From: an uncultured Collinsella sp.
GTDB lineage: Bacteria > Actinomycetota > Coriobacteriia > Coriobacteriales > Coriobacteriaceae
Reading direction: 5' to 3'
Length of the DNA: 13,023 bases
NCBI GenBank assembly: GCA_937981515.1
Contig: CALJNY010000044.1
Coordinates: forward strand, 1-13,023
The translations under genes were made by a program, and so were the position numbers. Below, piece after piece: positions 1 to 6,139 of the stretch (position 1 is its first letter; each line of letters begins with the position of its first letter). The notes beneath the pieces were generated by a model. The model was given only the letters and a program-made list of their open reading frames with translations, was not told where the DNA came from and made no database searches.

Positions 1-1218
1 GAAAAGTATCTGAAGCGAATGCGTGGTTTCTACCACGATGACGGGATGATCAAGGTAATCACCGGTGTTCGCAGGTGTGGTAAATCCTGCCTCATGCAAT
101 CAATCGCAGATGAACTTGTGGAATCCGGTGTAGCGAGCGACCACATCATCTATATCGACCTCGACTCACGGGAGAACAGGAAGGTCAAGACGACCGATGA
201 GCTCGAAAATCTGATTGATATGTCGACTCCAGCAGACACTGAGGGGACGAAGTATCTCTTCATCGATGAGATTCAGAGCGTCAAGGAATTTGAGCTGCTC
301 ATCAATGGCTACCGGACAGATGGCGGTTGGTCCATCTTCATTACCGGTTCGAATTCATATCTGCTTTCTGGGCAGCTTGTTACAAAGCTGACGGGTCGCT
401 ATATCGAGTTTGAGGTGTTCCCACTCGACTTTGCGGAATATATCGATATGAAGCGTTTTCTCGGCAAGCCTGTCAATGACGTTCTCGTGGGAGAGTTTAC
501 CGAGTACCTGACCCTTGGAGGATTTCCCAAAGCGTTGGAGTATGAGGGCGAGGATGAAAAGCGCACCTATATCAAGAGTGTTATTCATGAGATCTTTGAA
601 AAGGACGTCAAACATTCGAACAAGATTAAGAATGTCTCGGTTTTCGATGCCGTCCAGACGTATCTCATCAACAACTTTGGTGCGCCGACGAACCTGAAGA
701 ACCTCCTTGCGTACTTCAATGATGTCGAGAAGATTCCCATCAAGCGCGAAACGCTCAATCGGTATATCCAGATTCTTGTTGACGCGAAGATCCTTTATCG
801 CTGCTCGAGGTTCGATCTCAAGTCTCGGAGATTGCTTATCCGCGAAGAGAAGTACTACCTGGCTGATCTCGGCGTCTATTTCGCCATGAACACGGATGCG
901 AGGATTAACTACGGGCCGGCGTTGGAGAACGTGCTCTACCTCTATCTTGCATCGCGCGGGTACGAGCTTTCTGTGGGCCGTATTGGGAAGCTCGAGTGTG
1001 ACTTCATTGCTCGTAGGCGCAATGCTTACGCCTACATCCAGGTCTCTATGTCGATTGCCGACAGAGGCGTCGAGGAGCGCGAGTACAGGCCGTTCGGCCA
1101 CATCAGGGATGGGTATCCGCGCTACTTGTTCACGCTTGATCCTCTATTGCAGGAGAGGGATGGCGTCAGGCACCTTAACATGGCGTCGTTTATGCAAGAT
1201 GGCGGTGATCTTATTTGA
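1..1218 (+). CDS. AAA ATPase with DUF4143-type C-terminal domain (5' end missing)
   Basis: The reading frame is open from base 1. Six codons (EKYLKR) precede the first internal ATG at 19, and the family usually has about 10-25 residues before this point, so the true start lies outside the window. Numbering from the ATG at 19, Walker A GVRRCGKS is at 16-23, Walker B YLFIDEI at 79-85, and a sensor-1-like ITGSNSYLLSG at 108-118. A winged-helix-like middle region follows. The C-terminal part (about 275-399) has the conserved YYLADLGVYF and ENVLYLYLASRGY blocks of the DUF4143 family. This C-terminal domain belongs to the PD-(D/E)XK nuclease fold, but here the expected ExK is QVS (341-343), so nuclease activity is unlikely. 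The biological role of these ATPases is not established; roles in mobile-element biology, defence or toxin-antitoxin-like regulation are only suspected. No partner gene is visible downstream. The family call is firm, the function unknown. Confidence 0.9.
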   Translation, partial: EKYLKRMRGFYHDDGMIKVITGVRRCGKSCLMQSIADELVESGVASDHIIYIDLDSRENRKVKTTDELENLIDMSTPADTEGTKYLFIDEIQSVKEFELLINGYRTDGGWSIFITGSNSYLLSGQLVTKLTGRYIEFEVFPLDFAEYIDMKRFLGKPVNDVLVGEFTEYLTLGGFPKALEYEGEDEKRTYIKSVIHEIFEKDVKHSNKIKNVSVFDAVQTYLINNFGAPTNLKNLLAYFNDVEKIPIKRETLNRYIQILVDAKILYRCSRFDLKSRRLLIREEKYYLADLGVYFAMNTDARINYGPALENVLYLYLASRGYELSVGRIGKLECDFIARRRNAYAYIQVSMSIADRGVEEREYRPFGHIRDGYPRYLFTLDPLLQERDGVRHLNMASFMQDGGDLI

Positions 1219-1321
1219 GCGGCGGCCAGATTCTTTTGCTCCCTAGTGCGCAAACAGTGCGGGCATCAAATGAGGACCATTGCCTCACGTAGAATCGATA
1301 GATTGAGGACTTGTTTTGATG

Positions 1322-1350
1322 TTGACAAGCTTTTGGCCAGTGACTCCTAT
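1322..1350 (+). promoter_or_regulatory. Candidate promoter TTGACA-17-TCCTAT for a short transcript
   Basis: A perfect -35 hexamer TTGACA (1322-1327) is followed after 17 bp by TCCTAT (1345-1350), a weak -10 matching 3 of 6 positions. Transcription from about 1357 would meet the terminator at 1378-1412 and give an RNA of roughly 55 nt with no convincing ORF. It could be a small RNA promoter or chance. The rest of the 1219-1465 gap shows nothing I can name. Confidence 0.25.
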
Positions 1351-1377
1351 TGCCGAGTGGGAATAGCGGAAATAACA

Positions 1378-1412
1378 GCCTCCGGACCTTTTGGTTCGGA
1401 GGCTTTCTTTTT
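1378..1412 (+). terminator. Rho-independent terminator
   Basis: An 11-bp stem, GCCTCCGGACC (1378-1388) against GGTTCGGAGGC (1393-1403), has a TTTT loop and a single G-T wobble. It is followed by TTTCTTTTT (1404-1412). The strong T tract is on the plus strand, so it serves the ATPase gene ending at 1218 or a short RNA starting near 1357. On the minus strand the hairpin is followed by TGTTATTT, so it may also weakly stop the converging merR transcript. Confidence 0.85.
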
Positions 1413-1465
1413 GCATATCTGCCTTAAACGATTCCTTGCCAAAGCCCCTTGAACATCGGGCGGAA

Positions 1466-1906
1466 TCATCGAGCGTGTGCGTTTTCGTAGGCGCCCTTGA
1501 TCTCTTCCGGCAAATCGTCGGGAATCAGCGCCTTAACTCTATCCTCGTTGCCATCCTGAATCGCCTGTTCGTAGTACCAGCATTTGAACTTCAGCATGTC
1601 CAGCGCGCGGTTCATCTTCGCGATCTCCGACTCCATGTGGGCCTTCCGCTCCTCGAACATGGCCTTGCGCTTGGGATATGTCGATGGGCCTTCTGCACAC
1701 CATTCCATAAACAGTCGGATGTCCTTGATCTCCATCCCAGCCTTCTTTAGGCATTCGATGACCCGAAGCGCCTCGAGTTCCGTTTCGCCGAATCGGCGAA
1801 TGCCGGACGTCCGCTCCAACCCCGGGAACAATCCCTGCTTGTCGTAATACCGCAGCGTGGATGCGGGCAAGCTGAACATCTCCGCCACCTGTCCGATCGT
1901 GTACAT
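1466..1906 (-). CDS. MerR-family transcriptional regulator
   Basis: A 146-residue protein with the N-terminal MerR winged helix-turn-helix. MYTIGQVAEMFSLPASTLRY occupies residues 1-20, with the hallmark TLRYYDKQGL at 17-26 and the wing at SGIRRF (34-39). A Glu/Lys-rich helix (about 78-115) should form the antiparallel dimerisation coiled coil, and the remaining ~30 residues form a short effector region. Cysteines 52, 70 and 109 are scattered and do not form the metal-binding set of MerR, CueR or ZntR. The protein is therefore more likely one of the short MerR regulators that control reductase and flavodoxin genes in anaerobes. The start at 1906 is preceded by GGAGGGG with a short spacing. The gene is divergent from the flavodoxin remnant and enzyme cluster, with a shared palindromic control region at 1938-1980. 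It probably activates that cluster and may repress itself. The inducer is unknown. Confidence 0.93.
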   Translation of the reverse strand: MYTIGQVAEMFSLPASTLRYYDKQGLFPGLERTSGIRRFGETELEALRVIECLKKAGMEIKDIRLFMEWCAEGPSTYPKRKAMFEERKAHMESEIAKMNRALDMLKFKCWYYEQAIQDGNEDRVKALIPDDLPEEIKGAYENAHAR

Positions 1907-1937
1907 GGCCCCTCCGGATAAATCTCGAATTCATTCC

Positions 1938-1980
1938 TTGACCTAAAGTCAGGTTTAGGTATTACCTTCATTCTCGTCAA
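1938..1980. promoter_or_regulatory. Divergent MerR-type promoter/operator
   Basis: On the plus strand TTGACC (1938-1943) is followed after 19 bp by TACCTT (1963-1968), the over-long spacing typical of MerR-activated promoters; TATTAC (1960-1965) at 16 bp is an alternative -10. The spacer contains the dyad ACCTAAA-N6-TTTAGGT (1941-1960). On the minus strand TTGACG (1980-1975), 17 bp and TAAACC (1957-1952) form a candidate merR promoter whose -10 lies inside the same dyad. This arrangement would allow activation to the right and autorepression to the left. Assignments are by eye. Confidence 0.7.
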
Positions 1981-2011
1981 TATAAATCGGGAGTTCAAGG
2001 GGTATTCCGCA

Positions 2012-2143
2012 ATGAGCAAAACGGTTTTGATGGTCTCTTCAAGTCCTCGAAAGAGCGGGAATTCCGAGACGTTGGCGGCGGCTTTCGCCAACGGCGTGCG
2101 GGAGGCGGGGCGCTTGGCCGCGCGTAAGCAGATTCGTGTTTAG
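2012..2143 (+). pseudogene. Truncated flavodoxin / NADPH-dependent FMN reductase remnant
   Basis: An ATG at 2012, with AAGGGG nine bases upstream, opens 43 codons ending at TAG 2141-2143. Residues 1-33 are a good N-terminus of the NADPH-dependent FMN reductase/flavodoxin-like family: a beta strand KTVLMVS, the FMN-phosphate loop SSSPRKSGNSE, then a helix ending GVREAG. The next ten residues (RLAARKQIRV) do not continue the fold, and the remaining ~130-150 residues of a normal protein are absent. The intact flavoprotein at 4058-4588 starts with a similar loop (SGSPRKGANTD). The remnant sits first behind the MerR-type promoter, where such reductases are normally found, so it is probably the original target gene left by a deletion. 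It might still be translated as a leader peptide. Confidence 0.75.
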
Positions 2144-2168
2144 AACCATCGATAGGAGGAAATCGATC

Positions 2169-2936
2169 ATGGCAATTAAGCAGACGGCGGGCAGAGATGC
2201 CCTGGGGGACTTTGCCCCCAAATTCGCACAGCTCAACGACGACGTGCTGTTCGGCGAGGTGTGGAGCCGGGAGGGCGAGCTCTCCCTTCGAGACCGCAGC
2301 GTGGTGACGGTGGTTGCCTTGATGGCACAGGGGCTGACGGACTCTTCGTTCCAATATCATCTGATGTCCGCAAAGAACAACGGGGTGACCAGGGCTGAGA
2401 TAGCGGAAATCCTTACGCATGCGGCGTTTTATGCGGGATGGCCCAAGGCGTGGGCGGCCTTTCGCATGGCGAAGGAGGTCTGGGCAGACGAGGGCGACGA
2501 TGCCGATGAAAAGACCAAGCACCAAAACGAGATGGCGTTTCCCATCGGTGTCCCCAACGACGCATTCGCGAAGTACTTTATCGGTCAAAGTTACCTCGCG
2601 CCCCTTTCCACCGAGCAGGTCGGCGTCTACAACGTGACGTTCGAGCCCGGTTGCCGCAACAACTGGCACATCCATCACGCCAAAAGCGGCGGCGGACAGA
2701 TCCTCGTCTGCGTGGCTGGCCGAGGGTTTTACCAGGAATGGGGTAAACCGGCACAGGAGCTGCGTCCTGGCGACGTGGTCAACATCGCCCCGGGTGTGAA
2801 ACATTGGCACGGAGCCGCGCCCGAGAGCTGGTTCTCCCATCTCGCGCTGGAGGTTCCGGGCGAGGAGGCCTCCAACGAGTGGTTGGAGCCCGTGGACGAC
2901 GAGCAATACCTTAAAGCGCCTGACAAGGAGGCTTAG
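2169..2936 (+). CDS. Carboxymuconolactone decarboxylase-cupin fusion protein
   Basis: A 255-residue protein. I chose the ATG at 2169 over an upstream in-frame start at 2136 because AGGAGGA (2154-2160) is 8 bp before it. Residues ~15-110 form a carboxymuconolactone decarboxylase/AhpD-like helical domain (ELSLRDRSVVTVVALMAQG, then TRAEIAEILTHAAFYAGWPK). It lacks the CxxC pair of AhpD peroxidases, so a thiol-peroxidase role is unlikely. Residues ~150-230 form a cupin. Motif 1 includes H167-I-H169 and Q177 at the usual Glu position; motif 2 is PGDVVNIAPGVKHWH with H212. These suit binding of one divalent metal. The pairing is common in gut bacteria near flavodoxins and MerR regulators, but the substrate is unknown. 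The gene ends 2 bp before the hydrolase, so they are co-transcribed, probably from the MerR-controlled promoter. The family call is firm; the function is only enzymatic or redox in a general sense. Confidence 0.9.
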   Translation: MAIKQTAGRDALGDFAPKFAQLNDDVLFGEVWSREGELSLRDRSVVTVVALMAQGLTDSSFQYHLMSAKNNGVTRAEIAEILTHAAFYAGWPKAWAAFRMAKEVWADEGDDADEKTKHQNEMAFPIGVPNDAFAKYFIGQSYLAPLSTEQVGVYNVTFEPGCRNNWHIHHAKSGGGQILVCVAGRGFYQEWGKPAQELRPGDVVNIAPGVKHWHGAAPESWFSHLALEVPGEEASNEWLEPVDDEQYLKAPDKEA

Positions 2937-2938
2937 GC

Positions 2939-3910
2939 ATGGAGCAGTTGAAATTGACGCAGGAATGGGACAAGGTGTTCCCCAAAAGCGACAAGGTTGA
3001 GCACAGCAAGGCGACCTTCCACAACCGATACGGCATCACGCTGGTGGCCGACGTCTACGTGCCAAAGAACGCGGAGGGCAAGCTGCCTGCCATCGCCGTC
3101 AGCGGCCCGTTTGGCGCGGTGAAGGAGCAAACGTCCGGCCTTTATGCGCAGAAAATGGCGGAGCTGGGCTTTTTCGCGATTGCCTTCGACCCGTCCTATA
3201 CCGGCGAGAGCGGCGGTGCGCCCCGCTATGTGGCATCGCCGGACATCAACACCGAGGATTTCTGCGCGGCGGTGGATTTCCTCTCCGTGCAGGAAAGCGT
3301 TGACCCGGAGCGCATCGGTATCATCGGCATCTGCGGTTGGGGCGGCATGGCAATCAATGCGGCGGCCATCGACACCCGCATCAAGGCCACCGCGGCTATG
3401 ACCATGTACGATATGACCCGCGTGACCGCAAACGGCTACTTTGACGCCGAGGATTCCGAGCAGGCGCGCTTCGAAAAGCGGAAAGCGCTGAACGCGCAGC
3501 GCACCGAGGACTATAAAAATGACAGCTACGCGCTGGCGGGCGGCGTGGTCGATCCGCTGCCCGATGACGCGCCGCAGTTTGTGGCGGACTATTACGCCTA
3601 CTACAAGACTCCGCGAGGCTACCATCCCCGCAGCCTGAACTCCAACGGTGGCTGGAATGTGACGTCCTCGCTGTCGTTTATGAATATGCCGATTTTGCAA
3701 TACAGCAGCGAAATTCGCTCTGCGGTACTGCTGGTGCATGGCGAGAAGGCGCACTCCCGTTATTTCAGCGAAACCGCGTACGGCAAGCTGACCGGGGACA
3801 ACAAGGAATTGCTCATTATCCCCGGCGCCAGCCATACCGACCTCTACGATCAGATGGACGTCATTCCGTTTGAGAAGCTGAAAGCGTTCTTTGAGGAGTA
3901 TTTGAAATAA
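2939..3910 (+). CDS. Alpha/beta hydrolase (dienelactone hydrolase/YcjY-like)
   Basis: A 323-residue protein beginning 2 bp after the upstream stop, with AAGGAGG (2925-2931) inside the end of that gene. The alpha/beta-hydrolase core is clear: an N-terminal beta sheet (ITLVADVYVP), an oxyanion-region loop (AVSGPFGAVKEQ), FDPSYTGES at 83-91, and the nucleophile elbow IGICGWGG at 129-136. There the candidate nucleophile is Cys132 rather than Ser, as in dienelactone hydrolase. VLLVHGEKAHSRYFSE (263-278) may supply the acid (E269), and H299 in GASHTDLYD fits the catalytic His. No signal peptide is seen, so it is cytoplasmic. It is coupled to the decarboxylase-cupin gene and probably acts on the same small molecule. 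Ester, lactone or thioester hydrolysis is plausible, but the substrate cannot be read from the sequence. Confidence 0.9.
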   Translation: MEQLKLTQEWDKVFPKSDKVEHSKATFHNRYGITLVADVYVPKNAEGKLPAIAVSGPFGAVKEQTSGLYAQKMAELGFFAIAFDPSYTGESGGAPRYVASPDINTEDFCAAVDFLSVQESVDPERIGIIGICGWGGMAINAAAIDTRIKATAAMTMYDMTRVTANGYFDAEDSEQARFEKRKALNAQRTEDYKNDSYALAGGVVDPLPDDAPQFVADYYAYYKTPRGYHPRSLNSNGGWNVTSSLSFMNMPILQYSSEIRSAVLLVHGEKAHSRYFSETAYGKLTGDNKELLIIPGASHTDLYDQMDVIPFEKLKAFFEEYLK

Positions 3911-3983
3911 GGCGTGCCTTGATTCAATGCCAAGTCTCCAGCAACGATTCTTCTAAAGAGTGGGAGTAGCTGAAACGAGGCGA

Positions 3984-4012
3984 TTGAATAACTCCATACG
4001 TTTTGGTTAAAA
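3984..4012 (+). promoter_or_regulatory. Candidate promoter of the flavoprotein gene
   Basis: TTGAAT (3984-3989), a 17-bp spacer and TTAAAA (4007-4012) form a moderate promoter match (4/6 and 3/6). The start site would be near 4019, placing a hairpin at 4021-4040 at the 5' end of the leader. No terminator separates the hydrolase from this point, so read-through from the upstream genes is also possible. Confidence 0.4.
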
Positions 4013-4040
4013 CAAAAAATATGCCGCGCGCCTGCGGCAT
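4011..4040 (-). terminator. Terminator-like hairpin oriented to the minus strand
   Basis: ATGCCGC (4021-4027) pairs with GCGGCAT (4034-4040) around a 6-nt loop. Read on the minus strand it is followed by ATTTTTTGTT, the shape of an intrinsic terminator. No minus-strand gene upstream would use it. On the plus strand it is a leader hairpin ending one base before the Shine-Dalgarno sequence AAGGAGG (4042-4048). Confidence 0.5.
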
Positions 4041-4057
4041 GAAGGAGGGAGATTTCT

Positions 4058-4588
4058 ATGAATATCGTTGTATTGAGCGGCAGCCCGCGTAAGGGCGCCA
4101 ATACCGACACCATGGTTGAGGCGTTTGCCGAGACCGCGCGTGAGAGCGGCAATACGGTCGAGGTCGTCCGTGTTGCCAGCAAGAAAATCGCTGGTTGCCT
4201 GGGGTGTCAGTATTGCTTCGCCCATGAGGGCACTTGCGTGCAGAAGGATGACATGGCCGACGTGATCGAGTCGCTGAAAGGCGCCGATATGGTTGTCTTC
4301 GCTTCGCCTATCTACTGGTTTGATATCACTGCGCAGGAGAAGGCCGCCATCGACCGCCTGTACGCCTTCGGTGCTACGGGCTTTCCGTTCACTAAGACGG
4401 CCCTTTTGCTCGATAGCCACAGCGAGGGCGTCTATGATGCGGCGATCGCTATGTACAAGTCGACCTGCGCGTACTGCAAGTGGGAGGACCAGGGCATTGT
4501 CACCATCAGCGGTATGACCGAGCGCGACAGCATGGCCTCCTCGCCCAAGTTGGAAGAGGTGCGAGAGCTCGCTCGCAAGCTCGCCTAA
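4058..4588 (+). CDS. Flavodoxin-family iron-sulfur-type flavoprotein (NADPH-dependent FMN reductase fold)
   Basis: A 176-residue protein, full length for the family. The start at 4058 has AAGGAGG nine bases upstream. MNIVVLSGSPRKGANTD (1-17) is the first beta strand and FMN-phosphate loop, and VVFASPIYWFDITAQ (79-93) is the isoalloxazine-binding loop. Between them GCLGCQYCFAHEGTC gives C47, C50, C53 and C60, a CX2CX2CX6C spacing. In archaeal iron-sulfur flavoproteins a similar compact motif (CX2CX2CX4-7C) holds a 4Fe-4S cluster. The protein is therefore probably a cytoplasmic electron carrier or reductase with FMN and perhaps one cluster. A second close Cys pair occurs near residue 140 (TCAYCKW). 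It belongs functionally with the MerR-decarboxylase-hydrolase group upstream, although a 147-bp gap and a candidate promoter suggest partly separate expression. The physiological acceptor is unknown. Confidence 0.92.
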   Translation: MNIVVLSGSPRKGANTDTMVEAFAETARESGNTVEVVRVASKKIAGCLGCQYCFAHEGTCVQKDDMADVIESLKGADMVVFASPIYWFDITAQEKAAIDRLYAFGATGFPFTKTALLLDSHSEGVYDAAIAMYKSTCAYCKWEDQGIVTISGMTERDSMASSPKLEEVRELARKLA

Positions 4589-4664
4589 GGACAAGAAGAA
4601 CGCATGGCAATCGGTTGTATCGCGAGTATATGAATAGGGGTGTATTCCCTCAAGTACTGTATAG

Positions 4665-4724
4665 AACAATTTTTAAACGCAGAAAAATAACTGAAAACAA
4701 ATTAATCTGCGTTAAAATATTGTT
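4665..4724 (+). promoter_or_regulatory. AT-rich promoter flanked by a 19-bp imperfect inverted repeat
   Basis: AACAATTTTTAAACGCAGA (4665-4683) and TCTGCGTTAAAATATTGTT (4706-4724) are inverted repeats matching at 17 of 19 positions with a 22-bp spacer. Within this lies CTGAAA (4691-4696), a 16-bp spacer and TAAAAT (4713-4718), a fair promoter whose -10 is inside the right arm. The ATPase start at 4754 is 29 bp downstream. A dimeric repressor bound to both arms could loop or cover the promoter. No other feature is seen in the 4589-4753 gap. Confidence 0.5.
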
Positions 4725-4753
4725 GAACAGAAATTCATGAGGGAAGGTTGCGT

Positions 4754-6043
4754 ATGCGTCGCAAGGCAGACGAGCTCCTTAGGGAATGGCGAGACAAGGC
4801 TGATAGAAAACCTTTGCTGGTCAAAGGCGTGCGCCAGTGTGGCAAGACCTATCTGCTTAGAACGTACGCCCAGGATCTTTTCGAATCGGTTGTCTACGTT
4901 AATCTTGAGAACGACCGGTCGGCGCGAGCGGATTTTTCGGGCGGTCTTGACCCTCATTCGATCGTACGCGCGATCGAGGCTCGCACGGGGCAGCGTATCG
5001 TGCCTGGCAAAACCTTACTGTTCATTGACGAGATCCAGGCATGCGAGGAAGCGCTCACTTCCCTTAAATACTTTTGCGAAGATGCTCCCGAGTATTACGT
5101 TGCGGCTGCTGGGGCGCTTCTTGGGGCTGCCATTAACCATCAGTCGTATTCGTTCCCCGTTGGAAAGACCGACTTGATTGAGATGACTCCACTCGATTTC
5201 GAGGAGTTTCTCTGGGCGATGGGGCACGATCAGCTGGTCGACGAGATACGCTCATCATTCGAGTCAATGGGACCTCTTGCGCCAAGCCTTCATGAAAAGG
5301 CGCTTGGGCTCTATCGACAGTATCTTGTTGTTGGCGGAATGCCCGAGGCGGTCCAAACGTACATCGATGATCAGTCAATCATTGATGTGGCCGAAAAGCA
5401 TCGGATTATTCTCGACGGATATTCCGCCGACACCAATAAATATGCTGATGAACGCTTGAGCGCAAAGACGCGTGCGTGCTTCGACTCCATTCCACAGCAG
5501 CTTGCCAAAGAGAATCGTAAATTTCAATACAAGGTAGTGCGAGCGGGGGGCAATGCGTCTCTCTTTGGAGATGCTCTCGACTGGCTTGTATTGTCGGGTA
5601 CGGTGGCGCGCTGCAGCCTAGTCGGGCAGATCGAAAGCCCCTTAGAGGCCTTTGTTAACCCTTCTGCTTTTAAAATCTATCAGGCTGATACAGGGCTGCT
5701 CGTCTCCAAAGCCGGTGCTCAACGCGCCGATATTCTTGCCGGTATCGGTGGCACATTCATGGGCGCACTTACCGAAAACTACGTTGCCCAACAGCTTTCA
5801 GCCATGGGCTATCCGCTGCATTATTGGGCGCGAGACAATCGTGCGGAAATCGACTTTGTAGTAGAGAAACAGGGATGCTTGTCTGCGATTGAAGTCAAGG
5901 CGGGGGAGAACACAAGATCTCGAAGTCTGTCCTCGCTAAAAAAGACCCATCCAGGCGTGCGCCTTATCAGGCTATCGACTAAGCCCTTTGGAATGAATGA
6001 TGGGCTTATGTCTGTTCCACTTTATGCAGCATTTTGTCTATAG
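4754..6043 (+). CDS. AAA ATPase with DUF4143 C-terminal domain, nuclease-like triad intact
   Basis: I chose the ATG at 4754 (429 residues), six bases after GGGAAGG. An in-frame TTG at 4748 would leave no room for that ribosome binding site. Walker A GVRQCGKT is at 25-32, Walker B LLFIDEI at 88-94, and AAGALLGAAI (118-127) fills the sensor-1 region. SFPVGKTDLIEMTPLDFEEF (133-152) is the conserved block after it. The C-terminal DUF4143 part contains FKIYQADTGLLVS (306-318), ENYVAQQL (E341), EID (365-367) and IEVKAG (E380, K382). E341, D367, E380 and K382 together form a credible PD-(D/E)XK active site, unlike the ATPase at the left edge of the window. It is monocistronic, between an inverted-repeat promoter and a hairpin at 6066-6103. 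ATP-dependent nucleic-acid handling is inferred; the role and target are unknown. The two DUF4143 proteins here are clearly diverged, not a recent duplication. Confidence 0.93.
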   Translation: MRRKADELLREWRDKADRKPLLVKGVRQCGKTYLLRTYAQDLFESVVYVNLENDRSARADFSGGLDPHSIVRAIEARTGQRIVPGKTLLFIDEIQACEEALTSLKYFCEDAPEYYVAAAGALLGAAINHQSYSFPVGKTDLIEMTPLDFEEFLWAMGHDQLVDEIRSSFESMGPLAPSLHEKALGLYRQYLVVGGMPEAVQTYIDDQSIIDVAEKHRIILDGYSADTNKYADERLSAKTRACFDSIPQQLAKENRKFQYKVVRAGGNASLFGDALDWLVLSGTVARCSLVGQIESPLEAFVNPSAFKIYQADTGLLVSKAGAQRADILAGIGGTFMGALTENYVAQQLSAMGYPLHYWARDNRAEIDFVVEKQGCLSAIEVKAGENTRSRSLSSLKKTHPGVRLIRLSTKPFGMNDGLMSVPLYAAFCL

Positions 6044-6065
6044 GGATGATGCTGCTGTAATGCAT

Positions 6066-6111
6066 GGGGCCCGGAGCGCGGCATTTACTGCGCTCCGGGC
6101 CCCACCGTTTT
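6066..6111 (+). terminator. Long GC-rich terminator hairpin between convergent genes
   Basis: GGGGCCCGGAGCGC (6066-6079) and GCGCTCCGGGCCCC (6090-6103) form a perfect 14-bp stem with a 10-nt loop. On the plus strand ACCGTTTT follows, a short late U tract; on the minus strand no U tract follows. It lies between the ATPase stop (6043) and the topoisomerase stop (6140), so it probably stops transcription from the left and may block read-through from the right. Confidence 0.75.
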
Positions 6112-6139
6112 GAGAGCTTATGGCGGTTCTGCCGTCGTC

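Noticed and set aside
355..1101. Minus-strand open frame of 248 codons inside the first ATPase
   Set aside because: Fully antisense to a convincing DUF4143 ATPase and with no recognisable domain.
1219..1377. A tRNA or riboswitch between the first ATPase and merR
   Set aside because: No cloverleaf, T-loop or known riboswitch core could be traced by eye.
1246..1452. Plus-strand open frame of 68 codons
   Set aside because: It runs straight through the terminator at 1378-1412 and has no good ribosome binding site or domain.
1995..2906. Minus-strand open frame of 303 codons
   Set aside because: Antisense to the decarboxylase-cupin gene and the flavodoxin remnant; no recognisable domain.
2933..3835. 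Minus-strand open frame of 300 codons
   Set aside because: Antisense to the alpha/beta hydrolase, with His/Arg/Val-rich shadow composition.
4748..4753. TTG at 4748 as the start of the second ATPase
   Set aside because: It directly abuts the Shine-Dalgarno sequence. The ATG two codons later has proper spacing.
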